In this document: positions 18,292 through 26,144 of the stretch, piece by piece
How the letters are laid out: every line of letters starts with the position of its first letter
How positions within the stretch are numbered: the first letter of the stretch is position 1
DNA from: Hoeflea_A sp965216535
GTDB taxonomy: Bacteria > Pseudomonadota > Alphaproteobacteria > Rhizobiales > Rhizobiaceae
Reading direction: 5' to 3'
NCBI GenBank assembly: GCA_965216535.1
Contig: OZ244175.1
Coordinates: 7,564,001-7,628,000, forward strand
DNA length: 64,000 nt
Made by a program: the position numbers and the translations under genes
Notes under the pieces: model-generated
What the model was told of the DNA's origin: nothing
Database searches by the model: none
Seen by the model: only the letters and a program-made list of their open reading frames with translations

Positions 18292-19850
18292 CCCACAGTT
18301 TCCTCCGCAGCCTTGCGCTTGAGCCGGTTGCGGTCGATCTTGCCGGAGGCCATGATTGGCATCTCATCCAGGATGACGATCTCCTCCGGTGCCTTGTAGC
18401 CAACGGCCCGACGCGCCTGCGCGATGATCTCGGCAACCGGTGGGCGTTCTGCTCCTGCTTTGAGTGTCACGTAGGCTCGAACGTTTTCGCCGTGAACAGG
18501 ATGACGAATGCCAACGGCGCACGCGAGCGCAACAGCGGGATGTTCCACGACCGCTTCTTCGACCTCCTGCGGGCAGATGTTCGACCCGTCGTGGACGATG
18601 ATCTGTTTCTGACGGCCATGAAACCACAGGCAGCCGTCACGGTCTGCCGACACGATATCGCCGCTGTCCACCCAGCCATCGACAATACTCTGCCGCGTTG
18701 CGTCGGGGTTGTTCCAGTAGCCGACGAAGATGCCCGGGAAGCCTATCCAGAGGCGGCCCTCATGGCCGGTCGGCACCTCCGTGCCTAGCTCGTCTCGGAT
18801 CGAAACACTGTAACCGGCACCGGGTTTGCCAATGGACCCGTTTTTGTGATCCGCCCCGAAGGGATTGAAGGTGGTGGAGCCGGTCTCGGTCATTCCGTAG
18901 ATTTCGGTGACCTCGAGGCCCGACAGGCTTTTGAAGGACTTTTCCAGTTCGCCGGAGACCTTGTCGCCGCCGGCAATACACAATCTCAAGGAAGCGAAAT
19001 CATCCGGCGTCGCTTCGGGATCGCGGACGAGGGCGCTGAGTGCAGCGGGAAGGATCTTGAGCGCCGTTGGTCGCGTCTGACGCAGCAGCCGCAGAAGTTC
19101 GCCATCGTTGATGTCCCGGACGATATCGATGCGCGCGCCGGCTGCGAGACCGGCAAGAGAAAACGTGTAGCCGCCCAAATGCGTCATCGACGTCGCCGGC
19201 ATCAACCCGTCCCTGGCGGTCATCCGGTAGCTTTGCACCATACTGGCCAGCAGCCAGCCGAGAGATCCATGGCTGTGGGTTACACCCTTCGGTTTGCCGG
19301 TGCTGCCTGATGTGAAGAAGATGACGGCGGGGGTATCAGACGGCTGTTGTTCAAACTCTCCGTCCGGACGCGAGTCACCCAACAGTTCGTTCAACATCGG
19401 CTCTTCACCAATGCGACTTTTAGCGTCGTCGTCGAAACTGACAAATCCGAGAGGCAGCTTGCCAGCAGCTTTGCTGTCCATGAGGTCACCGGCTCGCTCG
19501 GCATGCGCGAGTAGAAGCGAAGCGTCCGAAACGTCTAGAGCATGATCGATTTCCGGCGCAGTATACCGGTAGTTCAAAGGGGTCGAAACAAGACCGGCCT
19601 TGAGGCAAGCCAGATAGTGGATCAGCAGCGACGCCCGGTTCGGCATGAGTGAGGCGACACGGTCGCCTTTGCGAAGTCCGAGCTTCAGGTAGCTTGCGCC
19701 CAATCGTGGCGAGGACTGATCAACCTCATGCCAGGATCGTGCCGCCGTCAGCGAAACCAGGGCGTTCGAACCGGGATCGCCGCCGAGACCCGTGTCGAGG
19801 AGAGAACCGGTCAGCAAGGGCCTGTCGAGGGGTTCACCGGCAAGAGGCAT
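18288..19850 (-). CDS. AMP-dependent acyl-CoA synthetase/ligase
   Basis: A 520-residue ANL-superfamily adenylating enzyme. The P-loop-like FFTSGSTGKPKGVTHSH, the YGMTETGSTTFNP block, the DSGDIVSADRDGCLWFHGR block and the terminal catalytic lysine region (PIMASGKIDRNRLKRKAAEE) are all present. It activates a carboxylic acid to an acyl-AMP and then to an acyl-CoA; the acid is unknown. The ATG at 19850 has GGAGCAAGG upstream; an in-frame TTG at 19874 is less likely. Convergent with malate synthase. Confidence 0.9.
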   Translation of the reverse strand: MPLAGEPLDRPLLTGSLLDTGLGGDPGSNALVSLTAARSWHEVDQSSPRLGASYLKLGLRKGDRVASLMPNRASLLIHYLACLKAGLVSTPLNYRYTAPEIDHALDVSDASLLLAHAERAGDLMDSKAAGKLPLGFVSFDDDAKSRIGEEPMLNELLGDSRPDGEFEQQPSDTPAVIFFTSGSTGKPKGVTHSHGSLGWLLASMVQSYRMTARDGLMPATSMTHLGGYTFSLAGLAAGARIDIVRDINDGELLRLLRQTRPTALKILPAALSALVRDPEATPDDFASLRLCIAGGDKVSGELEKSFKSLSGLEVTEIYGMTETGSTTFNPFGADHKNGSIGKPGAGYSVSIRDELGTEVPTGHEGRLWIGFPGIFVGYWNNPDATRQSIVDGWVDSGDIVSADRDGCLWFHGRQKQIIVHDGSNICPQEVEEAVVEHPAVALACAVGIRHPVHGENVRAYVTLKAGAERPPVAEIIAQARRAVGYKAPEEIVILDEMPIMASGKIDRNRLKRKAAEETVG

Positions 19851-19918
19851 TTTTACCTTGCTCCGATTCGTCAAAGCGATTTTGCGGACCCGGATTTAAC
19901 AAATCGTTCGCGATCGCT

Positions 19919-20818
19919 TCATCCGAACGCTTCCATCTCCTTCAGGATCCAGTCCCTGAAAGCACGGATCTTCGGAGCGTTCCGACGGCTTTTCGGATAG
20001 ACCAGCCAATAGGCGTGGCCGTCGTCGCAGGTGAGCTCGAAGGGTTGGACCAGCTGTCCCTGAGCCACGGCCTCGCTGTAGAATGCCGGTGTCAAAATGC
20101 CGACACCCTGGCCGGCGATGGCCGCATTGCCCTCAAGCACCTGCGAGCCAAAGCGCAGTTTTGGCTTCCGCTTGAGATGCTTCAAGGCGCTCGCCGGTAC
20201 GCCGGCTGTTTCGAACCATGTCCGCCACCAGGGATCCGACGGTTCGAGTATGGGCAGTTTCAGCAGATCGGCCGGCTCATCGATTCCACCCGCCTGCTCT
20301 ATCAGATCCGGATGCAGCATCGGCGTGAAAAGACCGCGCAGGAGCAGGTGGGTCTCGACATCCGGCCAGCCGCCGGCGCCGGCGCGGATCGCCACATCGA
20401 CATCCTCGCGGGCAAAGTCGACCAATGTCTGGCTGAGGTCGACCCGCAAAGCCAGAGACGGATTGTCGATCTGGAAGCGACCGAGACGCTGTGCCAGGAA
20501 GTTTGTCGCGAATGTCGCGATCACGCTGAGCACCAGAGTCTCGCTCGTGCGCCCCTGGGCTTCGGCAAAGGCATCGCGCAACAAATCGAGCGCTTCACCG
20601 GCCTGGCGCGACAGCCGCACTCCGGTCTCGGTCAATTCAACGCCTCGCGGATGGCGAAGGAAGAGGGCTGAACCGACACGATCTTCCAGCACCTTGATCT
20701 GGTAGCTGACGGCGGCCTGAGTCATGCCGAGTTCGTCGGCGGCCCGGGTGAAACTGGCGTGGCGGGCAGCCGCTTCGAACGCCCGGATGGCTGCCAGCGG
20801 GGGCAGGTTCGATGTCAT
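19919..20818 (-). CDS. LysR-family transcriptional regulator (GcvA-like)
   Basis: A 299-residue LysR regulator. The N-terminal winged helix shows LPPLAAIRAFEAAARHASFTRAADELGMTQAAVSYQIKVLE, typical of the GcvA subgroup, and is followed by the two-lobed co-inducer domain. It is divergent from a DUF1127 mini-gene with 103 bp between, an arrangement seen repeatedly in Alphaproteobacteria. A control link to the mini-gene or to the acyl-CoA synthetase gene downstream on the same strand is possible but not shown. Confidence 0.9.
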   Translation of the reverse strand: MTSNLPPLAAIRAFEAAARHASFTRAADELGMTQAAVSYQIKVLEDRVGSALFLRHPRGVELTETGVRLSRQAGEALDLLRDAFAEAQGRTSETLVLSVIATFATNFLAQRLGRFQIDNPSLALRVDLSQTLVDFAREDVDVAIRAGAGGWPDVETHLLLRGLFTPMLHPDLIEQAGGIDEPADLLKLPILEPSDPWWRTWFETAGVPASALKHLKRKPKLRFGSQVLEGNAAIAGQGVGILTPAFYSEAVAQGQLVQPFELTCDDGHAYWLVYPKSRRNAPKIRAFRDWILKEMEAFG

Positions 20819-20921
20819 GCGATATCAAATCTCCTTATGCCTCATTGGTCATATTCGATTGGATGACTGTACTCGAAAACCCCATTTTCGGGATCAGACC
20901 AAATCAGGAATAGTGACCCAA

Positions 20922-21098
20922 ATGACCCAACACCCTACGACAAGCCCCAATTTATGGCGTTTTTTCAAAAATATTGCCGGATTCGTCACGGAAGCGCCAG
21001 CTCGCCGCAGGCACGGGAGGCGTGACCGTTGGCTTCGAGCCGACATGCGCCACCTGTCTTCCCATACCAAGCGTGACATTGGTTGGCCTGATATCTAA
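20922..21098 (+). CDS. DUF1127 domain small protein
   Basis: A 58-residue protein. The C-terminal half, WLRADMRHLSSHTKRDIGWPDI, matches the DUF1127 (YjiS-like) pattern of arginine-rich residues followed by L-x-x-L-S...DIG. Short DUF1127 proteins in Alphaproteobacteria have been linked to RNA turnover and phosphate or carbon metabolism. A GTG at 20913 is an alternative start adding three residues. It is divergent from the GcvA-like LysR gene. The unrelated longer reading frame upstream overlaps the LysR gene and is not real. Confidence 0.75.
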   Translation: MTQHPTTSPNLWRFFKNIAGFVTEAPARRRHGRRDRWLRADMRHLSSHTKRDIGWPDI

Positions 21099-21249
21099 TC
21101 TTCATCAATGCTGGCCAACTGCATGCCGTCACTCTTGCGAGCCGGACAAGTATCGGGTCTGGTAGGCTGATCGAGCGCCCGGAGACCTTCCGGTGCGAAG
21201 CGTAATCAGGCGGTGCCGTTTCGGCATCGCGCCGACAGGTGCAAGAGCG

Positions 21250-22260
21250 ATGAAATATTGGTGTTTCCAAGACGGGTTCGGGCTCGACAATCTCGTCGCG
21301 CTGCAACGCGAAACACCGCAGCCGGGACCGGGCGAGGTCCTGCTCGAAATGGCGGCGGCATCGCTCAATTATCGCGACCTGGTGGTCATGCGCGGCGAAC
21401 ACGGCAAGGCGGTGCAGCCACCGCTGATCCCGCTTTCCGACGGCGTCGGAGTGGTCGTGGCCGTTGGAAAGGGCGTCGCGGACTTCGACATCGGCGACCG
21501 GGCATCGCCCCTGTTTCTGCAACACTGGATGGGTGGCGCACCGCCTGCGAATCTGGAGGCCGGCCGGCTTGGCGGACCGCTTGACGGCGTTTTGGCCTCG
21601 CACTGCATTTTTCCGGCGGCCGGACTGATCATGCCGCCCGGCGACCTGTCGGACGCGCAGGCAGCCACCCTGCCCTGCGCCGGTGTGACCGCCTGGAGCG
21701 CGCTGTCTGAACCGGACCCGTTGCGTCCGGGCGAAACGGTGCTGATCCAGGGATCGGGTGGCGTCGCCCTGATGGCCCTGGCCCTGGCACGGGCCGCGGG
21801 AGCCAGGGTCCTGATGACCACCTCTTCGCCGGCAAAGGCCGATCGGTTGACTGCGTTCGGCGCCGATGCCGTGATCGACCGCAATGCCACGCCTTCCTGG
21901 GCACGCGCCGTGCGCGAAGCGACCGGCGGCGCCGGCTGCGACCGGGTTCTCGAGCTTGGCGGTGCCGCAACATTCAACGAATCCCTGAAAGCAGTCAGGA
22001 CCGGCGGCACCGTTATCCTGATCGGCAATGTCACCGGCTCGACGGCCGAGTTCTTCCTGCCGCTTGCGCTGACGCGCCGGCTGCGGCTGTGCGCCGTCTC
22101 GGTCGGTTCGAAACAGGATTTCAACAAACTGAACGGCGCGATCGACCTGCACCGCATCGAGCCAGTCGTCGACGGTGTGTTCGATTATGACGACGCGCCG
22201 GAAGCCTTCAGGGCTCTCGACCAGGGCGGTCACTTCGGAAATATCTGCATCGCCTGCCGA
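21250..22260 (+). CDS. Zinc-independent MDR alcohol dehydrogenase/quinone oxidoreductase-like protein
   Basis: A medium-chain dehydrogenase/reductase, about 337 residues. It has the GroES-like domain (SLNYRDLVVMRGEH, PLSDGVGVVVAVGKGV) and the Rossmann domain (LIQGSGGVALMALALARAAGARVLMTTSS). The catalytic-zinc cysteine at the usual N-terminal position is replaced (NYRDL), which suggests a zinc-independent, NADPH-using reductase of the quinone oxidoreductase group. The ATG at 21250 starts at the family N-terminus (MKYWCFQDGFG). The stop lies 8 bp from the stop of the convergent LysR gene. Confidence 0.88.
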
Positions 22261-22267
22261 TAGCGCG

Positions 22268-23182
22268 TTACCGCGGCGTCAGGGTTCCCGGCCGGAGTGC
22301 GCCAAACGCTTCGGCAAGCATGTCGAAGACCACACGGATCCGCCGGCTGGTGTGAAGTTCCCGGTGGGTGACCAGCCAGACTGGCACCTCGATCGGTCCG
22401 AGGTCGGGCAGAACCGGTTCGAGATCCGGATACTTCGCAGCGACATCGCGGGTAAAGATACAGATCCCGAGACCCTGCCTGACCAGTTCCACCATCACCG
22501 TGCCGCTCTCGGTCATCAGTTTGAAATTGTCTACAGTCAGCGGCAGCCCAAGGTCGGTCAGGAACGGCAGCATACGGCCTACATCGGAAAAGCCGATCCA
22601 TTGCGAACCGGCCAGGTCTTCAGGAGCACGGGGGCGGCCGATCCGGTCGAGGTAATCCGGCGACGCGTAGAGAAGCGCGTTGGTTTGGCCGACCAACCGC
22701 GCTATCAGTTCGGGTTGTTCGGGACGGCCGTGACGAATGGCGATGTCGGCTTCGCGCCGCATCAGGTCCTGGACCTCGTTGGCAGCTATGATTTCAAGCG
22801 TGATACCCGGCGCCGCCTCGCGTATGCGTCGCAGAATGGGTGGCAGGTGCAGTGTTGCCAACATATTCGTCGCCGTGATGCTGACATGGCCGTCGATGGC
22901 CTGCGACTGGCCTGACGCGGTCAGCGAGACACGGCTGGCGGCCTCGCCCATGGCGCGGAAATGGTCGAGCAGTTCAAGCCCGGCCTGGGTCAGCGACAGG
23001 GACCGGCCGACCCGCTCAAAAAGCGTGACTCCCAGTCCCTCTTCCAGCGCGGCGACCTGCCGGCTGAGCGTCGGCTGGGTCAAGCCAAGTGCCCGGGCAG
23101 CAGCGGACAGCGAACCTTCCTCTGCGGTCGCGAGAAAAGCCCGCCCCTGGTTCCAGTCGAAGCCAATGCCCTGCCAATTCAT
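22268..23182 (-). CDS. LysR-family transcriptional regulator
   Basis: A 304-residue LysR protein. The winged helix-turn-helix lies at residues 9-67 (NQGRAFLATAEEGSLSAAARALGLTQPTLSRQVAALEE) and a co-inducer-binding domain follows. The ATG at 23182 gives the normal N-terminus; further upstream codons lie in the AT-rich divergent control region. It is divergent from the methyltransferase gene (148 bp between), the usual layout for a LysR regulator and its target. Confidence 0.9.
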   Translation of the reverse strand: MNWQGIGFDWNQGRAFLATAEEGSLSAAARALGLTQPTLSRQVAALEEGLGVTLFERVGRSLSLTQAGLELLDHFRAMGEAASRVSLTASGQSQAIDGHVSITATNMLATLHLPPILRRIREAAPGITLEIIAANEVQDLMRREADIAIRHGRPEQPELIARLVGQTNALLYASPDYLDRIGRPRAPEDLAGSQWIGFSDVGRMLPFLTDLGLPLTVDNFKLMTESGTVMVELVRQGLGICIFTRDVAAKYPDLEPVLPDLGPIEVPVWLVTHRELHTSRRIRVVFDMLAEAFGALRPGTLTPR

Positions 23183-23206
23183 GCAAATACGTATAAGCCA
23201 TTTGCA
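23182..23206. promoter_or_regulatory. Candidate LysR operator (inverted repeat)
   Basis: A perfect 7-bp inverted repeat TGCAAAT-N11-ATTTGCA overlaps the start of the LysR gene, in an AT-rich stretch facing the methyltransferase gene. LysR proteins bind dyads of about this spacing (T-N11-A) and often repress themselves from such a site. Binding is inferred. Confidence 0.5.
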
Positions 23207-23329
23207 AATTTTCGCAATTTCATTCGAATAATTGCATATGTATTTCAGGATGAAACCAAACACATATTTCAAGCGAACCGCGTCGGATCCTGCCCGACGC
23301 GCATCCCGCGACAGCGAAAGGGGCACCCC

Positions 23330-23953
23330 ATGGTAGCCGGAGATGTATTCTGGAACCGAGCGGCAAAACGCTATTCCGAACAGCCGATCAAGAACGTGGA
23401 CGCCTATGAGCAGACCATGGACCGAACCCGGTCTCATCTGCGTCCGGACGACCAGGTTCTGGAAGTCGGTTGCGGCACCGGTTCAACGGCGCTGCTCCTG
23501 GCAAAACATGTCGGTCATATCACCGGCAGCGATTTTTCATCGGCGATGGTCGACATCGCCCGCCAGAAAGGCCGCGACCAGAAAATCGACAATGTCGACT
23601 TCGTTCGCTCGCCGGCCGATGGTGTTCAGAAGCCGGACGGGTCCTACGATGCCGTGCTTGCCTTCAACCTTGTGCATCTGATCCGGGACCGCCAGGAGGC
23701 GATCCGTCAGGTTCGCAGGCTGCTGAAACCCGGCGGACTGTTCATCTCGAAGACCCCTTGCCTGGCAAGCCGCCGGTGGCTGCTGGGACTGCCCATCATG
23801 GCCATGCAGTTGTTCGGTCGGGCACCCTATGTGGCGTTCCTCAACGTCGCGGCGCTGGACAGGCTGATCGAGAGCGAAGGGTTCACCATCATCGAAACCG
23901 GCGCCTATCCGGCCTCCGTGCCGAGCCGCTTCATCGTCGCCCGAAAGGACTGA
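23330..23953 (+). CDS. Class I SAM-dependent methyltransferase
   Basis: A 207-residue methyltransferase with the Rossmann-like SAM site: motif I VLEVGCGTGSTALLLA (residues 43-58), GSDFSSAMVDIARQ (motif II) and YDAVLAFNLVHLI (motif IV). LLKPGGLFISKTPCLA matches motif VI. The substrate is not predictable. The N-terminus VAGDVFWNRAAKRYSEQPIKN is typical of a small group of uncharacterised proteobacterial methyltransferases. The divergent LysR protein is the probable regulator. Confidence 0.9.
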   Translation: MVAGDVFWNRAAKRYSEQPIKNVDAYEQTMDRTRSHLRPDDQVLEVGCGTGSTALLLAKHVGHITGSDFSSAMVDIARQKGRDQKIDNVDFVRSPADGVQKPDGSYDAVLAFNLVHLIRDRQEAIRQVRRLLKPGGLFISKTPCLASRRWLLGLPIMAMQLFGRAPYVAFLNVAALDRLIESEGFTIIETGAYPASVPSRFIVARKD

Positions 23954-23984
23954 CCGGGACACTTGCCTCTTGCGGTTGTGTATT

Positions 23985-24008
23985 GGTGTATTATATGTGC
24001 AATACACC
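23985..24008. promoter_or_regulatory. YtrA-type operator and promoter
   Basis: A perfect dyad GGTGTATT-N8-AATACACC stands 12 bp before the GntR/YtrA gene. It contains the GTGTA...TACAC halves known for YtrA-type GntR repressors, and its spacer (TTATAT, 23991-23996) would serve as the -10 box, with TTGCGG at 23970 as a possible -35. Repressor binding would block the promoter of its own three-gene operon. Confidence 0.72.
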
Positions 24009-24020
24009 AACGGAGACCAC

Positions 24021-24377
24021 ATGACGTCCTGGAACGACGCGCAGCCGATCTTTCTGCAGATCCGCCAGCAGCTCATCGAGATGATCCTCACCGGATCGAT
24101 TCCCGAGGGCGAGGCGCTGCCGTCGGTGCGACAGATCGCCATGGATCTGTCGGTCAATCCATTGACGGTCACCAAGGCCTATCAGTCGCTGGTGGACATG
24201 GACGTGGTCACACGCAAGAGGGGGTTGGGCATGTATGTCGCAGAGGGCGCGCGCAATGCGCTGCTGACGCATGAGCGGGAAAAGTTTCTCGCTGACGACT
24301 GGCCGCGTATCAGGGCGCGCATAACGGCCCTGGAACTCGATGCGGCGGACCTTCTGGGCAATGGAGGTGACCGATGA
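24021..24377 (+). CDS. GntR-family regulator, YtrA subfamily
   Basis: A 118-residue regulator. The GntR winged helix (PIFLQIRQQLIEMILTGSIPEGEALPSVRQIAMDLSVNPLTVTKAYQ) is followed by only a short helical tail, the mark of the YtrA subfamily, which regulates ABC transporters encoded with it. The stop overlaps the start of the ATPase gene (ATGA). The ATG at 24021 starts just before the fold; upstream codons lie in the operator. Confidence 0.93.
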   Translation: MTSWNDAQPIFLQIRQQLIEMILTGSIPEGEALPSVRQIAMDLSVNPLTVTKAYQSLVDMDVVTRKRGLGMYVAEGARNALLTHEREKFLADDWPRIRARITALELDAADLLGNGGDR

Positions 24378-25249
24378 CGGAAGCGTCGGTCATCGCCCAG
24401 GCCAGCGGGCTCACCAAGAGTTTCGGGCGCAAACAGGTGCTGCGCGGCATCGACTTCACCATTCCTTCGGGCCGCGTCTACGGCCTGGTGGGTGAAAACG
24501 GCGCCGGCAAGACCACCACGCTCAATGCACTGCTTGGCCTCACCGGCTGCGGCGGACGCATCGAGGTGCTGGGGCTCGACCCGTTTCGCCACCGCGCCCG
24601 TCTGATGCGTGAGGTCGCCTTCATTTCGGATGTCGCCAGCCTGCCGCGCTTCCTGCGGGTCGGTCAGCTTCTCGACCTGGTCAACTCCATCCATCCGGCA
24701 TTCGATCGGAACAAGGCGGAGACCTTCCTGAAGGATACCAAGCTGAAGCGCAACCAGCGGATCAAGACGCTGTCCAAGGGCATGCTCGCGCAGTTGCATC
24801 TTTCGGTGGTCATGGCCATCGATGCGCGGCTCCTGGTGCTGGACGAGCCGACGCTGGGTCTCGACATTCCATTTCGCAAGATGTTCTACCGCCGGCTGAT
24901 CGATGACTACATGAGCGCCGAGCGTACCATCATCATCACCACCCATCAGGTGGACGAAATCGAGTTCATGCTGACGGACATCCTGTTTATCCGCGACGGC
25001 GATATCCTGCTCGACCAGTCGATGGAAGAAATCGCAGAACAATACGCCCAGGTGCTCGTTTCAGGCGACAGCGTTGAAGACGCGCTGGCGATGAAGCCGC
25101 TCTATAGCGAGAAACGCTTCGACCTGACGGCGATGGTGTTCAAGGGCATTCCGCGCCAGACCCTGGAGGCCTACGGTCCGGTGACTACGCCGACGCTCTC
25201 CGACCTGTTCGTCACGCTGGCCCAGCACGAACCGGAGGGAGAAGGCTGA
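24374..25249 (+). CDS. ABC transporter ATP-binding protein (YtrB-like)
   Basis: A 291-residue ATPase subunit. It has Walker A GENGAGKTTT (residues 40-49), the ABC signature LSKGMLAQLHLS and Walker B LLVLDEPTLGLD. The H-loop histidine is in TIIITTHQVDEIE. The C-terminal extension of about 80 residues is common in the YtrB/BcrA group. With the permease it would form an export or membrane-stress ABC system of unknown substrate, controlled by the regulator encoded just before it. Confidence 0.93.
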   Translation: MTEASVIAQASGLTKSFGRKQVLRGIDFTIPSGRVYGLVGENGAGKTTTLNALLGLTGCGGRIEVLGLDPFRHRARLMREVAFISDVASLPRFLRVGQLLDLVNSIHPAFDRNKAETFLKDTKLKRNQRIKTLSKGMLAQLHLSVVMAIDARLLVLDEPTLGLDIPFRKMFYRRLIDDYMSAERTIIITTHQVDEIEFMLTDILFIRDGDILLDQSMEEIAEQYAQVLVSGDSVEDALAMKPLYSEKRFDLTAMVFKGIPRQTLEAYGPVTTPTLSDLFVTLAQHEPEGEG

Positions 25250-26130
25250 TGCGCGCCATGTCTGCCCTTATCAAACGTGAATATCTGGAACACCGGATCG
25301 CGTTCTTCTACATGCCGATTTTCCTGATCGTGGTCGTCGTGGCCGGTGTCGTGCTGCTGCTGACAACGGGACGCGCCGAATTCGACATTCCGGCCGGCGC
25401 AGTTCTCGCCAGCCCGCAGATCTACGAGGTCATCATCGCCGGCATTTTCGGCCTGTGGGCGGCCTACCTGCTGATAGGCCTGTTCTTCTATTATGCCGAC
25501 GCGTTTTCCGCAGACCGCCGCAACAATGCGTTGCTGTTCTGGAAGTCGATGCCGCAAAGCGATCTGAAGATCCTGACTTGCAAGGCGTTGTCCGGCATCA
25601 CGATCTTTCCGATCATGATTTTCATCTTTGCCATCCTGACAGCCCTGATCGTCTGGGGAATGCTGCTCGTCTTTGCCGCCCAGCATCCGTTCATAGCCGC
25701 ACCGGAGCCCTACGCCGCCGTCAACAGCCTGGGCCGTATGGGTATCGTCGGCGCCGCCTATTTCGGATTGACGCTGCTGTGGTACGCGCCGCTGCTTGCC
25801 TGGGTCGCCGGACTGTCGACACTGTTTCGCCGCTGGAGCATACCGCTTGCGGTCCTGATCCCGGCAATCGTCATCCTGCTGGAATTCCTCAACAGCCTCG
25901 GCCGCGACACCGGCCGGCCGATCGCCGGCTATCTGGCCGGACGGTTCGACGGCTTTCCGAACGAGGAGCAGGCACTCGCCCTGCTGACCAATCCCCTGGA
26001 AGGGCCGCCGGCCCTCCTCAACCTCATCCTGTCGAGCATCGACTGGTGGGAGATGGGCTACGGGCTGGCCTTCACGGCGGTGATCGTGATCCTGGCGAGT
26101 GAGTACCGGCGGCGTCGGATCGAAGCGTAG
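25249..26130 (+). CDS. ABC transporter permease (ABC-2-like)
   Basis: A 293-residue membrane protein with about six hydrophobic helices, encoded with a TGATG overlap after the ATPase gene. The sequence MSALIKREYLEHRIAFFYMPIFLIVVV is typical of ABC-2-type permeases, where an N-terminal amphipathic segment precedes the first helix and a large external loop follows. Third gene of the YtrA operon. No terminator is visible in the 14 bp to the convergent synthetase gene. Confidence 0.88.
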   Translation: MRAMSALIKREYLEHRIAFFYMPIFLIVVVVAGVVLLLTTGRAEFDIPAGAVLASPQIYEVIIAGIFGLWAAYLLIGLFFYYADAFSADRRNNALLFWKSMPQSDLKILTCKALSGITIFPIMIFIFAILTALIVWGMLLVFAAQHPFIAAPEPYAAVNSLGRMGIVGAAYFGLTLLWYAPLLAWVAGLSTLFRRWSIPLAVLIPAIVILLEFLNSLGRDTGRPIAGYLAGRFDGFPNEEQALALLTNPLEGPPALLNLILSSIDWWEMGYGLAFTAVIVILASEYRRRRIEA

Positions 26131-26144
26131 TCAGGTATCAGATA

